A stretch of DNA of 64,000 bases from Acetobacter fabarum (GTDB taxonomy: Bacteria > Pseudomonadota > Alphaproteobacteria > Acetobacterales > Acetobacteraceae): positions 1 to 64,000 of the forward strand of contig NZ_WOTG01000002.1 of assembly GCF_011516925.1 (NCBI RefSeq). Direction: 5' to 3'. Numbering within the stretch: position 1 is the first letter of the stretch; each line of letters starts with the position of its first letter. Shown here in pieces: positions 1 to 9,624 of the stretch. The notes beneath the pieces were generated by a model that was not told the origin of the DNA, did not search any database, and was given only the letters and a program-made list of their open reading frames with translations. A program made the translations under genes and the position numbers.

Positions 1-127
1 CAAGCTGCTTGAGCTGCTCAACAGACAGGTTGCGCAGGTCCGCAGGAACCCGAACACGATCCAGCGCAGGAAAACGGCCAAAAGTGGGAATCGGTGACGC
101 GGCGTTCTGGTTTTTAGAACTGTCCAT
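1..127 (-). CDS. dxs: 1-deoxy-D-xylulose-5-phosphate synthase, N-terminus only
   Basis: Only the first 42 codons lie in the window; the gene continues past the left edge. The peptide begins MDSSKNQNAASPIP and then shows the typical DXS opening, LDRVRVPADLRNLSVEQLKQL in two pieces, that precedes the thiamine-binding domain. DXS condenses pyruvate and glyceraldehyde 3-phosphate in the first step of the MEP isoprenoid pathway in the cytoplasm. It is transcribed away from hpnH, which fits the known clustering of dxs with hopanoid genes in acetic acid bacteria, and ispE of the same pathway lies further right in this window. The assignment rests on a short N-terminal stretch and the neighbourhood. 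Confidence 0.8.
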   Translation of the reverse strand, partial: MDSSKNQNAASPIPTFGRFPALDRVRVPADLRNLSVEQLKQL

Positions 128-564
128 GCGATTGTTTCCATCTTCTTTTTAGCGGAAAACGGCACATAACTGCCTTTTTCAGGCAGGGTATGCTGTTCCC
201 CGGCGTGCCTTACATCGCGTTAACATGCCGACAGACATCGCGAACCAATGGGGTTTGGTTTAATGTTTTGTGAAAGAACGCAAGCACGGAAACAAAACTC
301 GCTGCTGATTGTGTCTTTTTTGCAACAGGTAGCGAAAAAGACTTGAGCTTGACAAACGAGGCCACCTATATGCAGGCGAATACCTCATACACGCGTGGCT
401 ATACATGTTCCGCGCCTGTTGCTCCTTCTAACAGTCCACGGGTGGAGTAGCAGGCCAGGCAGGCAGCAGGTCCGGTCGCGCGCTTTATGGACATACTCAA
501 TACTGACTTGTCTTACTACCAGTCACGATACAGGCGTTAAGTGGATGCGCCAAAGCGGGGGTTT
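128..564. other. Divergent dxs/hpnH intergenic region
   Basis: About 440 bases without a convincing gene; it must hold the promoters of dxs (leftward) and hpnH (rightward). A possible sigma70 promoter for hpnH is TTGAGC at 343-348 and TATATG at 367-372, 18 nt apart, but the match is modest. No tRNA, repeat or operator was recognised. Confidence 0.5.
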
Positions 565-1776
565 ATGGCCGTACCGATAATGCAGGCCGTCAGGGTCGGC
601 AGTTACGTTGTCAAACAGCATATTACGGGGCGCAAGCGCTATCCGCTGGTGCTCATGCTTGAGCCGCTTTTTCGCTGCAACCTGGCCTGTGCAGGCTGCG
701 GAAAAATCGATTACCCAGCGGCTATTCTCAACCAGCGCATGACCGTGCAGGAATGTCTGGATGCGGATGCGGAAGCAGGCGCACCAGTGATTGCCGTAGC
801 CGGCGGGGAACCGCTGCTGCACAAGGAAATGCCCGAAATCATCCGTGGGCTGATCGCGCGCAAGAAGTACGTCTACCTGTGCACGAACGCCCTGCTTCTT
901 GAAAAGAAGATGGACGATTACGAACCATCCCCCTTCTTCTCGTGGGATGTGCATCTGGATGGCGACAAGACCATGCACGATGCCTCCGTCTGTCAGGACG
1001 GGGTGTACGAACGCGCAGTTGCCGCCATTAAAAAGGCCAAGGCGCGCGGTTTCCGCGTGTCCATCAACTGCACCGTGTTCGATGGGGCAGACCCCCAGCG
1101 TATGGCCAACTTCTTTGATGAAGTGATGGCCATGGGCGTGGACGGGATCATGACCGCACCGGGCTATGCCTACGAGCGTGCACCCGATCAGGCGCACTTC
1201 CTCAACCGGCAGAAAACCAAGCAGCTCTTCCGCGATGTGTTCCGTCTGGGCAAGGGCAAGAAGTGGCGGTTTACGCAGTCTCCGCTCTTCCTCAACTTCC
1301 TTGCCGGTAACGAGCAGTACCACTGCACGCCGTGGGGTAAGCCCCTGCGTAACGTGTTTGGCTGGCAGCGCCCGTGCTACCTGCTGGGTGAAGGCTACGC
1401 CAAGTCCTTCCGTGAGCTGATGGACGACACCAAGTGGGACGATTACGGCACCGGTAACTACGAAAAATGCGCCGACTGCATGGTGCATTCCGGTTATGAA
1501 TCCACCGCTGTTATGGATGCCGTCCGCCGTCCCTGGCACATTGCCAAGGTCGCGCTGTTTGGCCCCGAAACCGAAAAGCCGATGGTGCCGGAAATCTCTC
1601 TGGCTAACCAGCGTCCGGCCCAGTACGTGTTTTCCAAGCAGGTGGAAGAGCAGATGGAAGCCATTGCGGCGCGCAAGCCCGCCAAGGCTCCCCGGGTTAA
1701 GGTCGTGCGTACCGAAGGTGCGAATGACGAGGCCCCCAAGGCTGCTGAACCTGCAGAAAGCAGTGCCGCAGACTGA
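565..1776 (+). CDS. hpnH: Hopanoid biosynthesis radical SAM protein HpnH (adenosyl hopane synthase)
   Basis: HpnH joins the 5'-deoxyadenosyl group of SAM to diploptene, giving adenosylhopane, the first step towards extended C35 hopanoids. The protein has 403 residues. The radical SAM cluster motif CxxxCxxC is seen as CNLACAGC at residues 38-45, and the beta-strand GGEPLL lies soon after. Later cysteines in the CADC region are typical of the family's C-terminal extension. I chose ATG 565 (MAVPIMQ) because family members start this way; an in-frame GTG at 541 would add eight residues. The last 40 residues are Ala/Lys/Glu rich and probably unstructured. The gene is divergent from dxs and ends in a strong terminator, so it looks monocistronic here. 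Confidence 0.95.
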   Translation: MAVPIMQAVRVGSYVVKQHITGRKRYPLVLMLEPLFRCNLACAGCGKIDYPAAILNQRMTVQECLDADAEAGAPVIAVAGGEPLLHKEMPEIIRGLIARKKYVYLCTNALLLEKKMDDYEPSPFFSWDVHLDGDKTMHDASVCQDGVYERAVAAIKKAKARGFRVSINCTVFDGADPQRMANFFDEVMAMGVDGIMTAPGYAYERAPDQAHFLNRQKTKQLFRDVFRLGKGKKWRFTQSPLFLNFLAGNEQYHCTPWGKPLRNVFGWQRPCYLLGEGYAKSFRELMDDTKWDDYGTGNYEKCADCMVHSGYESTAVMDAVRRPWHIAKVALFGPETEKPMVPEISLANQRPAQYVFSKQVEEQMEAIAARKPAKAPRVKVVRTEGANDEAPKAAEPAESSAAD

Positions 1777-1808
1777 TTCGGCCCTGTGCGAATCGGTTAG
1801 GCGAGACA

Positions 1809-1838
1809 GAAAACGGCTCCTTCGGGAGCCGTTTTTTT
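1809..1838 (+). terminator. Rho-independent terminator of hpnH
   Basis: Stem AAACGGCTCC / GGAGCCGTTT closed by a TTCG tetraloop and followed by a run of T. It lies about 35 nt after the hpnH stop codon. Confidence 0.9.
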
Positions 1839-2031
1839 GTGCCTGCCGTAAAAAGAATACCGATTTGGTCCGCTTTATCCGATGGTCAGGCATACACACG
1901 CTGCATGGACCTGGCCGGTAGGGAGGGTCGCATGTTCGGCGCTGGTCTCCCGCGGGATCATCCCTTATCGTGCGCGTGAGGCTTTTGTTGCGCAAAGCCC
2001 GCTACAGCATAAAGGCGTGTTGGTTTTACCC

Positions 2032-3333
2032 ATGGCACTTTCCATTCTTGTTATTTTCTTTCTGGTTTTCCTCAACGCCGTGTTCGCCATGGGTGAACTC
2101 GCCCTTATTTCCGTGCGTAAGCCGCGTCTGGCGCAGTTGCAGGAGAGCGGTATGCGCGGTGCAGACCGGGCCATGCGGCTGGCCGAGGACCCGCAGATCT
2201 TCCTGCCCACGGTGCAGGTAGGCATGACGCTTGTCTCCATTCTGGAAGGCACGTTTGGTGGTGTGCAGATCGAGGCGCACCTGACCCCCATTCTGGAACG
2301 CTTTGCCCTTCTCAAACCCTTTGCCCCGCAGCTTTCCATGGTTGTTGTGGTGGTTTTCATTACCGCCATCATGCTGGTGCTGGGGGAACTGGTGCCCAAG
2401 CAGCTTGCCCTGCGGGAGCCGGAAAAAATGGCCGCCCGTCTGGCCATGCCGCTGGAACTGCTGGCCAGGGTCACGGGCCCGGTAGTCATGCTGCTGCGGG
2501 CTTCCTCCAACATGGTCCTGCGCCTGATGGGGGCGAGTGATGCGGTCAACCAGAGCCTGACGGAAGAGGAACTCAAAGCCTACATAGCCGAAGGAGCGCG
2601 TCTGGGCGTGCTGGAGCACGAGGAGCGCAGCATGATCGAGCGGCTCCTGCGGCTGGCAGACCGGCCTGTACGGGCAATTATGACGCCCAGAAACGAACTG
2701 TGCTGGATAGACCGCCATGCTGGGCGTGAGGCACTGGTGCAGGTGCTCAAGCAGACCAGCTACGCCCGCATTGTGGTGTGCGAAGGGGGGGTGGATAACC
2801 CCGTGGGCGTTATTCTGGCCAAGGACATGCTGGACCGGGTGCTTGAGGGCATGCCTGTTTCCATTGAGGCGGGCATGCGGCCGATGGTGGTGGTGCCGGA
2901 CAGCATTTCCGCGCTGGATATGCTGGAGCGTATGCGTAGCATCAGTCTGGGTATGGCCTTCGTGCTGGACGAATACGGGGCGTTTGAAGGGGTCGTGACC
3001 CCGGCAGACCTGTTTGACGCCATTGTGGGGGAAACCTCGCACGAGCAGCCCCAGTCCAGCCACCACGCCGCCAACGTGCCTGCGCCCGATGCTGTGATCA
3101 GCCTTGAAGGAACCGCCTCGGTGGATGAGATCAAGGATATGCTGGGCCTGCGCTCTTTGCCGGAGGAAGGCAGCTACCACACTCTGGGTGGCCTACTGCT
3201 GGCCCTGCTGCGGCGTGTGCCTGCGGCGGGGGATAAGGTGGCCTATGATGGCTGGCTGTTTGAGGTGCTGGAAGTGGAAGGCCGCCGTGTGGCCCGTGTG
3301 CGGGCCAGCCGTCAGGCATTGGCGGAGAACTGA
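2032..3333 (+). CDS. CNNM/CBS-domain transporter-like membrane protein (TlyC/CorC family)
   Basis: A 433-residue protein of the hemolysin C/CorC group. The order is an N-terminal DUF21 (CNNM) transmembrane domain of about four helices (residues 1-190), a linker, a pair of CBS domains (about 205-330), and a C-terminal CorC_HlyC domain (about 350-430). Family members are thought to export divalent cations, chiefly Mg2+ or Co2+; the name hemolysin is historical. Start ATG 2032 gives a clean first helix (MALSILVIFFLVFLN); GTG 2017 or TTG 2020 lie closer to AAAGG and are alternatives. The hpnH terminator separates it from the upstream gene. Downstream there is a bidirectional terminator facing a convergent gene. 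Confidence 0.85.
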   Translation: MALSILVIFFLVFLNAVFAMGELALISVRKPRLAQLQESGMRGADRAMRLAEDPQIFLPTVQVGMTLVSILEGTFGGVQIEAHLTPILERFALLKPFAPQLSMVVVVVFITAIMLVLGELVPKQLALREPEKMAARLAMPLELLARVTGPVVMLLRASSNMVLRLMGASDAVNQSLTEEELKAYIAEGARLGVLEHEERSMIERLLRLADRPVRAIMTPRNELCWIDRHAGREALVQVLKQTSYARIVVCEGGVDNPVGVILAKDMLDRVLEGMPVSIEAGMRPMVVVPDSISALDMLERMRSISLGMAFVLDEYGAFEGVVTPADLFDAIVGETSHEQPQSSHHAANVPAPDAVISLEGTASVDEIKDMLGLRSLPEEGSYHTLGGLLLALLRRVPAAGDKVAYDGWLFEVLEVEGRRVARVRASRQALAEN

Positions 3334-3435
3334 GGGAAGACCCGACCGGGCGCACCTCCCCCCGCTCCCGGCCTGTGTGCCGGGCCGGTGTGGGGTGTGC
3401 CTGTATGGTGCCCGGCCTGTTCTGGCAGGGGAGAT

Positions 3436-3478
3436 ACAACAAAGGGGCGCTTGGCTTATGCCAGCGCCCCTTTGTTGT
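3436..3478. terminator. Bidirectional terminator between convergent genes
   Basis: A 16-bp perfect inverted repeat, ACAACAAAGGGGCGCT and its complement, separated by 11 nt that can pair further. The T/A-rich ends allow it to act on both strands, serving the CNNM gene from the left and the transglycosylase gene from the right. Confidence 0.85.
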
Positions 3479-3557
3479 GCAAGCGAATGCTCAGGCCGGA
3501 TTGTAAGGTGCTTACCCCACACTCCCCGAAGGGAAAGCCCCCTGAGCCTGCATTGAT

Positions 3558-5495
3558 TTAATGCAGGGTGCTGGCCAGAGCGGTTTCATCCGCAAAGTCA
3601 GGCCATGTGCCGTGTGCCAGAGCACTCAGGGAAGGGGTGGGCAGCTTCATTTTTGCAGCATAGCGCCACAGATAGGTCAGGGTCCGGTGGACGTAGTTCC
3701 GGGTTTCCTGGTTGGGGAGCAGTTCCATGAACATGAGCGGATCATCCGAGGATGCCGCCAGATTCTCCCAGTGGGCCAGTGCGTTGGGGCCTGCATTGTA
3801 ACTGGCCAGCAGGCGGATGATGTCCCCGCCCCGTGCTTCGGTATGGTTGGCCTGCTGGGTCAGCTTGGCCAGATACTGCACGTAGCGCTGCCCGATTTCC
3901 AGATTAAGGCTGGGGTCATGCAGGGCAGAGGCCGAGCGCTCAAACCTGTGGTTGGGGTTGGAGGCAGAGGCACTGGTCACAAAATCGGCCGTTATGGGGC
4001 GGATCTGCATCAGCCCATGGGCCCCTGCGCCGGATACGGCGCGGGCATCAAAGTTGGATTCCACACGGGCCAGCGCGTAAACAAGTGCCGGGTCCATGGT
4101 AAAGCCGTTGCGTGGGCGCAGTTGTGGCAGGGGAGCATCGTCCGTGCTTTGCGCGGAGGTTGCCTGGCTTTGCAGGGAATCCTCCATTTCGCGCGCAAGG
4201 TCATGCAGCCCCGCCGCCCCGGCTACCAGTTGGAAGGACCGGGCGAGGGTGACGTCATGCAGGTTGGGCCATGCGCGGCGCATGGCGTTTTCCGCTATTT
4301 CCGGCTCCCCGACCTGAAGCAGGGCAAATACGCGCCGGCCAACCTCGGTATTCCCCACGGCTTCTATGTCAATTTCGGTCAGAACCGGGGCGGAGGCCGT
4401 GCTCTGGCTGTTAGCGCCCGAGCTTTCCAGCGGAGCAAAGCTGGCAAGGCCGTGGCGTTCGCTCAGCTTGTGTGGGGTGTTTGCCGCACGCAGCATGGTG
4501 TTCGCCAGAAGCCCGTAAAACGTGCGGGGGAAGGTGGCGGCATGCTGGAGCCACAGGTGCTGGCTGTGGGGATTGTTGGTTTTTTCGTGCGTCCGCGCGG
4601 CCCAGAAGGCGTTTGCGGCCCGCATTTCCGGCGTGGCGCGCGGTGCGTGGGAGGCACGTTCAAAAAACTGTCTGGCCTGCGCGTAGTCCTGCTTCTGCCA
4701 CAGGGCCAGCCCGGCCACATAACCCGCCAGCGCATTGCGCCCGTGGGATACGGTGTTGGCTGTGCGGCTGATGTCCAGCGCCAGATCGGTTTCACCCGCG
4801 GCCAGCATGGCCTGTGCGGTTTCGGCCTGCAACTGGGCGGCATACGCAGGGGTCATACCCGGCGTGATGCTGATCAGGTGCAGAGCACTATGCACACCTT
4901 TAAGGCCCCATGTCGTGCGTTCACGCAAGGTGCGGTCCAGCATGGGGTTGCGGGTGAACTCCTGCAGCGGCCCTGCCGCAAGGGCGGCGTGTTCGGGGGC
5001 CAGATGCTCGGTGGAAGGGGCTGCGGGCATGGGCCCACCCCGTTCGGGTAGGGCGGCAAGCCGCGCCCATACGGCCGGAGCATCCGCGTAGGAGGTGTAT
5101 TGCTTGAGCCAGTTGCGTAGCTCGGTCGCACTGGGGTGGTAGCTGGGGTTGAGGTAGCGGTTTGCCTCCACCTCACCCAGCAGCAGTGAGTCGGTCAGGT
5201 GGGTGGTGCTGTTGATCGCCTCGGCAAACGCACCCATGCGCTGGAGACGGAAAACGGCACGGATGTTGGTTGCTACATCCTGTGGCAGTGGTCTGGGTAG
5301 TACAAGATCATCGCCTTCCGGAAAAGCCCGGCGCGGCAGAACCATCGCCAGCTCTTCGCTGTGCGGTTCCGCCCCGTGGTCCGGGGAACTGGCATGGGCT
5401 CTCGTCGTGGTGACGGAAGCGCTGGCCAAAAGAGCGGCTCCAGCCAAAAAGGCTTTTGCCGCGATCTGATGAGGAATTTGACCTATCGCTCGCAT
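3558..5495 (-). CDS. Soluble lytic murein transglycosylase (Slt70-like)
   Basis: A 645-residue periplasmic protein with an N-terminal signal peptide (hydrophobic stretch ending near AHASS, about residue 36). A long alpha-helical superhelical region of TPR-like repeats precedes a C-terminal SLT (GH23) domain. The catalytic glutamate is Glu479 in ARVESNFD, followed by the GLMQIRP motif and the late NAGP and NYVHR-type motifs. Such enzymes cleave the MurNAc-GlcNAc bond of peptidoglycan, leaving 1,6-anhydroMurNAc. The length matches Slt70. It is convergent with the CNNM gene. Products of this reaction could feed the MurQ-kinase-hexosaminidase operon at 45-50 kb, although nothing in the sequence ties the two together. 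Confidence 0.9.
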   Translation of the reverse strand: MRAIGQIPHQIAAKAFLAGAALLASASVTTTRAHASSPDHGAEPHSEELAMVLPRRAFPEGDDLVLPRPLPQDVATNIRAVFRLQRMGAFAEAINSTTHLTDSLLLGEVEANRYLNPSYHPSATELRNWLKQYTSYADAPAVWARLAALPERGGPMPAAPSTEHLAPEHAALAAGPLQEFTRNPMLDRTLRERTTWGLKGVHSALHLISITPGMTPAYAAQLQAETAQAMLAAGETDLALDISRTANTVSHGRNALAGYVAGLALWQKQDYAQARQFFERASHAPRATPEMRAANAFWAARTHEKTNNPHSQHLWLQHAATFPRTFYGLLANTMLRAANTPHKLSERHGLASFAPLESSGANSQSTASAPVLTEIDIEAVGNTEVGRRVFALLQVGEPEIAENAMRRAWPNLHDVTLARSFQLVAGAAGLHDLAREMEDSLQSQATSAQSTDDAPLPQLRPRNGFTMDPALVYALARVESNFDARAVSGAGAHGLMQIRPITADFVTSASASNPNHRFERSASALHDPSLNLEIGQRYVQYLAKLTQQANHTEARGGDIIRLLASYNAGPNALAHWENLAASSDDPLMFMELLPNQETRNYVHRTLTYLWRYAAKMKLPTPSLSALAHGTWPDFADETALASTLH

Positions 5496-5706
5496 GGCTG
5501 GCGGGGTCTAGGCTTTTTGCGCGCAAAAAGCAAGTTTACTCTGTGTAAACATTGGTTGGCGTGTTGGAGAAACCATTGCGCGCTTTGGCGTAACGCAACG
5601 GTTGTTGCTTTTGGAGTTCTTTGTTTTTCAAAGGTATTTGGCGTTATTTCATGCTGTAATTCTTTGTGACGGGTGTGGGGATATTGCCACTATCCCCTTG
5701 GTTGCT

Positions 5707-6552
5707 TCATGGCGTGTCACGCAGTGTTTTCATCACCAGCATAAGCGTTTGCCATATCTCCCGCCGGGCCGTGGGGGAGGCACGGAGCTGGAGCGGGTGG
5801 CGCATGGCCAGAACCGGTACATCCCCCAGACCGGGCAGGGCCAGCGTGCCCCATTCGCGCCGTGCGGCGGGGGTGTCTTTGCCGAGCAGCATGGTTGCGG
5901 GCAGGCGGCCGCACAGCACAAGGCGGCGGGGGGCAAACAGGGTGATCGCACGGTGCAGGAAGGGCAGGCAGATGCGCTGCTCCGCATCCGATGGGGGGCG
6001 GCCACCGGGAGGGCGCCACGGCAGGGCGGTGGCAAGGGTTAACTGGCTGCGCTCCAGTGGCAGCGGGGCCAGCAGTGTATCCAGCAAGGTGCCGCACAGG
6101 CCGGCAAAAACATGGCCGCTCCGGTCCTCATCCGCATCAGGGGCTTCCCCGATCAGCATGAGCGGGGCGTTGGTCGGGCCGGAGGGCAGGAGTGTGTGCA
6201 TGGCCGTGCCGCGCAGGGAGCATGCATCAAACTGCTCCATGGCAGTGCGCAGGGCATCCGGTGTGCTTGCCTGTGCGGCGGCCTGCTGGGCAAGGGCTAT
6301 GGACTCGCCCAGACTGGTAATGCCGCCTTCACTCCCCGCCGCAGGGGTGGGGTTCTGCCGCAGGGTATGGGGCGCTACCATGGGCGGAGCCTGCACGGCT
6401 GGCGCGCTCTGGCGGGGTTTGCCGGGGTTGGGCAGGCGTGGCAGATGGTGCGCGCCGGCCCCGCTCAGGCGGTGGTCTGTGGCGGTGTCGGTTACGGCGG
6501 TATCCACCCCCCATTCGGTATAGAGGCGGAGGAGGGAGAGGGCGTCGTGCAT
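5707..6552 (-). CDS. Uracil-DNA glycosylase family protein (family 4/5-like)
   Basis: A 281-residue protein with the UDG superfamily motif GEAPDADEDRSGHVFAG in its middle, corresponding to GEAPGxxEDxxGxPFxG of iron-sulfur family 4 enzymes. A C-terminal stretch MRHPLQLRASP occupies the place of the usual HPS motif. It removes uracil or other deaminated bases from DNA in base excision repair. The N-terminal 110 residues are Pro/Ala-rich and variable. Start ATG 6552 (MHDALSLLRLYTEWGVDT) is preferred over the longer frame from 6636 because it has a purine-rich ribosome site and a more protein-like sequence. The Gly to Asp change in GEAPD is unusual for active family 4 enzymes, so specificity is uncertain. 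Confidence 0.8.
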   Translation of the reverse strand: MHDALSLLRLYTEWGVDTAVTDTATDHRLSGAGAHHLPRLPNPGKPRQSAPAVQAPPMVAPHTLRQNPTPAAGSEGGITSLGESIALAQQAAAQASTPDALRTAMEQFDACSLRGTAMHTLLPSGPTNAPLMLIGEAPDADEDRSGHVFAGLCGTLLDTLLAPLPLERSQLTLATALPWRPPGGRPPSDAEQRICLPFLHRAITLFAPRRLVLCGRLPATMLLGKDTPAARREWGTLALPGLGDVPVLAMRHPLQLRASPTARREIWQTLMLVMKTLRDTP

Positions 6553-6735
6553 TATCCCACCCCTATCACAATCACGGGGTGGACCAGAATATGGAGCGGA
6601 TGGTTTGGCGGTTTGGCATGAGCGCGGTAGAGACAAAGCCAGCCGTTCATGTCGTTCCTCATTTGCTATGCTGGCAGATGTGGGCCGCCAGCCGCGGCAA
6701 CCCGGTGCTGCCGTCTCAGCCTGAATAGGGTTCTT

Positions 6736-8601
6736 ATGCTGTTTTGTCGTCTTATGCCTACGGTTTTCCTGCTGTCTGCCACCATGCTGGTGTCGCCTGC
6801 GCTGGCGGCGGTGCCTGAGTCTGCACGTGTTTTACACCATAAAACCGGCCCCGCCGCCCAAGCCGGGCACGGGTATGTCGATTCGGAGGCTTACCTGCGC
6901 GGGATCGTGGCTGTGCGTCTGGGGGATGACCTTGAGGCAGCGCAGGCCTTCCGCAAGGCATTGCAGGCGGACCCGGCGGATGCGGACCTGTTGCGGCAGG
7001 CTTTTGTACGCAGCGTCATGGTTGGTGCCCCTCAGGCGGTGGAACTGGCCCGGGTTGTGGATAAAACACCACAGGACAGGAGTGTGATTTCCGCCCTTGT
7101 TCTGGGGGATGACGCAGCTATGCGCGGCACATGGCCCGAGGCCGTGCAGTATTATCACCGTGCCGGGGCCGACCCCATGGCCCGCCTGATTGTGCCGCTG
7201 CTGCTGGCGTGGTGCCAGCAGGCGCAGGGCCACGCGGATGAGGCAATAGAAAACCTGCTCCATGTGCCCGGCTCCGGTCTTATGCCGTTTTATACCCTGC
7301 ATGCCGCACTTATTGCGCAGGTGGCAGGCCAGTCCGACCGGGCGGGGGCGCTGTTTGTGCAGGCCCAGAAAGCCATGCCCGGCTACGACATGCTCCTGAC
7401 TCGCTCCCACGCGGCGTGGCTATGGAACCATGGCCAGCAGGACAAGGCACGGGCCGTTATTCGTAAACTGGTGGCAACAGACTCCATTCTGGGGCTGGCA
7501 GGCCCCGCCCTGCAGGCGGAAATCGCCCATTACCCCGTGACATCCGCGCGGGAGGGAATCGCCCGTGCCTATGTGCTAACCGCCTTCCTGCTCCGCCAGC
7601 AGGCGCGGGAGCAGGCCCAGCAGGGAATGGAAGGGGAGGGCAGTGCGCTCAACCTGTTCCAGTTTAATGAGGCCGCCCGCCTGATGCTGGGCTTTGCGCT
7701 GGCCATGGACCCAACGCTGGCTGATGCCCGCCTGATGCTGGCAGAAATTCAGGACGACGAGCACCATTTTGCCGCCGCGCGCGAAACACTGGTGCGCGTT
7801 CCCCCGCAGGACCCGCTGGCCATGGTCGCGACCCTGCGCCTTGCAGTACTGGAAACCACCAACGACCACCCGGCCGAGGCCATACCGCTCCTCCAGCATC
7901 TTGCCCAGCAGGTGCCGGGCCAGATTATTATAGAGCGCTCGCTGGGTAACGCCTTCAGCCAGACCAAGGACTGGAAGGCCGCCATAGCCGCCTATACCCG
8001 TGCAATTGATCTGGCCAACGTGCAGAAAAGCCCGGACTGGACGCTCCTGTTCCTGCGCGGCATGGCCTACCATGAAGCGGGGGACTGGGCCGCTGCCAAA
8101 AATGATACCCGCGCTGCGCTGGCCTATGCCCCGGATGAGCCGCTTTTACTCAATTTTCTGGGTTACGGCATGGTCGAACAGCATGAAGACCTGGCCGAAG
8201 CCGAACAGCTTTTGCGCAAGGCCCATGCGCTGGATGACCAGGACGCCGCCATAACAGACAGTCTGGGCTGGGTGCGCGTGGAGCAGGGTGATCTGGCGGG
8301 GGGGATTCCCCTGCTGGAAAAAGCCGCCGAGCAGACACCGGAAGACCCGGAGGTAAACTACCATCTGGGCGAGGCCTACTGGCGTATTGGCCGCAAGACC
8401 GAAGCCGTGGACCAGTGGAATGTGGCGCTGGGCTTACACCCCAGCCCGGCGGATGAAAGCCTTATACGGGCGGCCTTGCAAAAAGCGGGTGTTCCCCCCA
8501 CACCTCCTGCCGGGGCGGGTAGCCCTGCGGCACAGCCGGTTCCGGCCGCGCAACCCGCCCCCGCACAACCTGTTCAGGAACAAGGAAAGCACACGCCGTG
8601 A
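6736..8601 (+). CDS. Exported tetratricopeptide repeat protein
   Basis: A 621-residue protein with a signal peptide (MLFCRLMPTVFLL... cleaved near ALA, about residue 26). At least eight TPR-like helical pairs follow through to about residue 580, and the tail is rich in Pro, Ala and Gln. TPR proteins of this size act as scaffolds in envelope assembly or protein-protein contact; no enzymatic motif is seen. ATG 6736 follows AATAGGG at a good distance, whereas earlier in-frame codons have no ribosome site. The stop codon overlaps the GTG start of ispE by four bases, so the two genes are translationally coupled, an arrangement I know from other acetic acid bacteria. The precise function is unknown. 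Confidence 0.8.
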   Translation: MLFCRLMPTVFLLSATMLVSPALAAVPESARVLHHKTGPAAQAGHGYVDSEAYLRGIVAVRLGDDLEAAQAFRKALQADPADADLLRQAFVRSVMVGAPQAVELARVVDKTPQDRSVISALVLGDDAAMRGTWPEAVQYYHRAGADPMARLIVPLLLAWCQQAQGHADEAIENLLHVPGSGLMPFYTLHAALIAQVAGQSDRAGALFVQAQKAMPGYDMLLTRSHAAWLWNHGQQDKARAVIRKLVATDSILGLAGPALQAEIAHYPVTSAREGIARAYVLTAFLLRQQAREQAQQGMEGEGSALNLFQFNEAARLMLGFALAMDPTLADARLMLAEIQDDEHHFAAARETLVRVPPQDPLAMVATLRLAVLETTNDHPAEAIPLLQHLAQQVPGQIIIERSLGNAFSQTKDWKAAIAAYTRAIDLANVQKSPDWTLLFLRGMAYHEAGDWAAAKNDTRAALAYAPDEPLLLNFLGYGMVEQHEDLAEAEQLLRKAHALDDQDAAITDSLGWVRVEQGDLAGGIPLLEKAAEQTPEDPEVNYHLGEAYWRIGRKTEAVDQWNVALGLHPSPADESLIRAALQKAGVPPTPPAGAGSPAAQPVPAAQPAPAQPVQEQGKHTP

Positions 8602-9503
8602 CCGTTGCAGCACTGGATGTCTCCACCTTTGCATTTACAGAGGCAGCCCCCGCCAAGGTTAACCTGTACCTGCACGTTACCGGCCGCCGGGCGGATGGGT
8701 ACCACCTGCTGGACAGTCTGGTGGTGTTTGCCGGGGCGGGCGATGTGCTGCACTACCAGCCCGGCCCCGAACCACTGAGCCTGCATGTTACCGGCCGTTT
8801 TGGCCGTGTGCTGGATGCTGCCTCCACGGGGGCGGACAACCTTGTGCTTCGTGCGGCCCATGCGCTGCAGGGGCTGCGTGGGAGCCAGACCCGGTTGCCG
8901 GGCGGTACACTGGTGCTGGAAAAAAAGCTGCCTGTGGCCTCTGGCATTGGCGGAGGTTCGGCCGATGCCGCTGCGGCCCTGCGCCTGCTGGACCGGGCAT
9001 GGAACGTGCAGGCCAGCCGCGCAGACCTGCTTGCACTGGCCCAGACACTGGGGGCGGATGTGCCCGTCTGCCTGCTAAGCCAGACAATGCGGATGGAAGG
9101 AATAGGGGAAAACCTGACCCCCGCCGCCCACCTGCCCGAATGCGGGATGGTTCTGGTAAATTGCGGGCAGGCTGTTTCCACCCCCGAGGTGTTCCGCCGC
9201 CGGGACGGGGCTTTTCTGCCGCGCGCTCCCTTGCCTGATAACTGGGCCGATATTGCCGATGTAGTGGCTTTTCTCAAACAGCAGGGGAATAGTCTGGAAG
9301 AGGCCGCCTGTGCTGTCTGCCCCCCTGTTGGCCATGTTCTGGCGGATATTGGCGGGCAGGATGGCTGTCTTATGGCCCGTATGAGCGGGTCTGGCGCAAC
9401 ATGTTTTGGGCTGTTTGCCACACCGCAGGCAGCACGGCAGGCCGCAGACCGGCTGGAAGACGCACACTCCGCATGGTGGGTGTGGGGGGGCGGTCTGGTA
9501 TAA
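8598..9503 (+). CDS. ispE: 4-diphosphocytidyl-2-C-methyl-D-erythritol kinase
   Basis: IspE phosphorylates the 2-hydroxyl of CDP-methylerythritol with ATP in the MEP isoprenoid pathway. The 301-residue protein is a GHMP kinase. The N-terminal motif APAKVNLYLHVTGRRADGYH carries the substrate-binding Lys and His. The ATP-binding glycine-rich loop PVASGIGGGSADAAAA starts near residue 112, and a late MSGSGATCFGLF motif completes the fold. The start is GTG 8598, which overlaps the end of the TPR gene. The product supplies precursors for hopanoids and ubiquinone, matching dxs and hpnH at the left end of the window. Confidence 0.95.
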   Translation: MTVAALDVSTFAFTEAAPAKVNLYLHVTGRRADGYHLLDSLVVFAGAGDVLHYQPGPEPLSLHVTGRFGRVLDAASTGADNLVLRAAHALQGLRGSQTRLPGGTLVLEKKLPVASGIGGGSADAAAALRLLDRAWNVQASRADLLALAQTLGADVPVCLLSQTMRMEGIGENLTPAAHLPECGMVLVNCGQAVSTPEVFRRRDGAFLPRAPLPDNWADIADVVAFLKQQGNSLEEAACAVCPPVGHVLADIGGQDGCLMARMSGSGATCFGLFATPQAARQAADRLEDAHSAWWVWGGGLV

Positions 9504-9624
9504 TGCGCCTACAGAGTTAATTTATCGTCAACGCGTATAGCGTATAAAGATTCATTAACCATTTTTTATGATTCGGCCACTAAGCCTTTTCCTTCAGGGT
9601 ATTTTACAGGGGAGGGGGGTGGCG

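Noticed and set aside
523..1995. A 490-codon minus-strand frame over hpnH
   Set aside because: It is the antisense of hpnH and its terminator in GC-rich DNA; rich in His/Gly/Arg with no family resemblance and no ribosome site.
2026..3180. A 384-codon minus-strand frame over the CNNM gene
   Set aside because: His/Gln-rich antisense shadow of a clear membrane protein gene.
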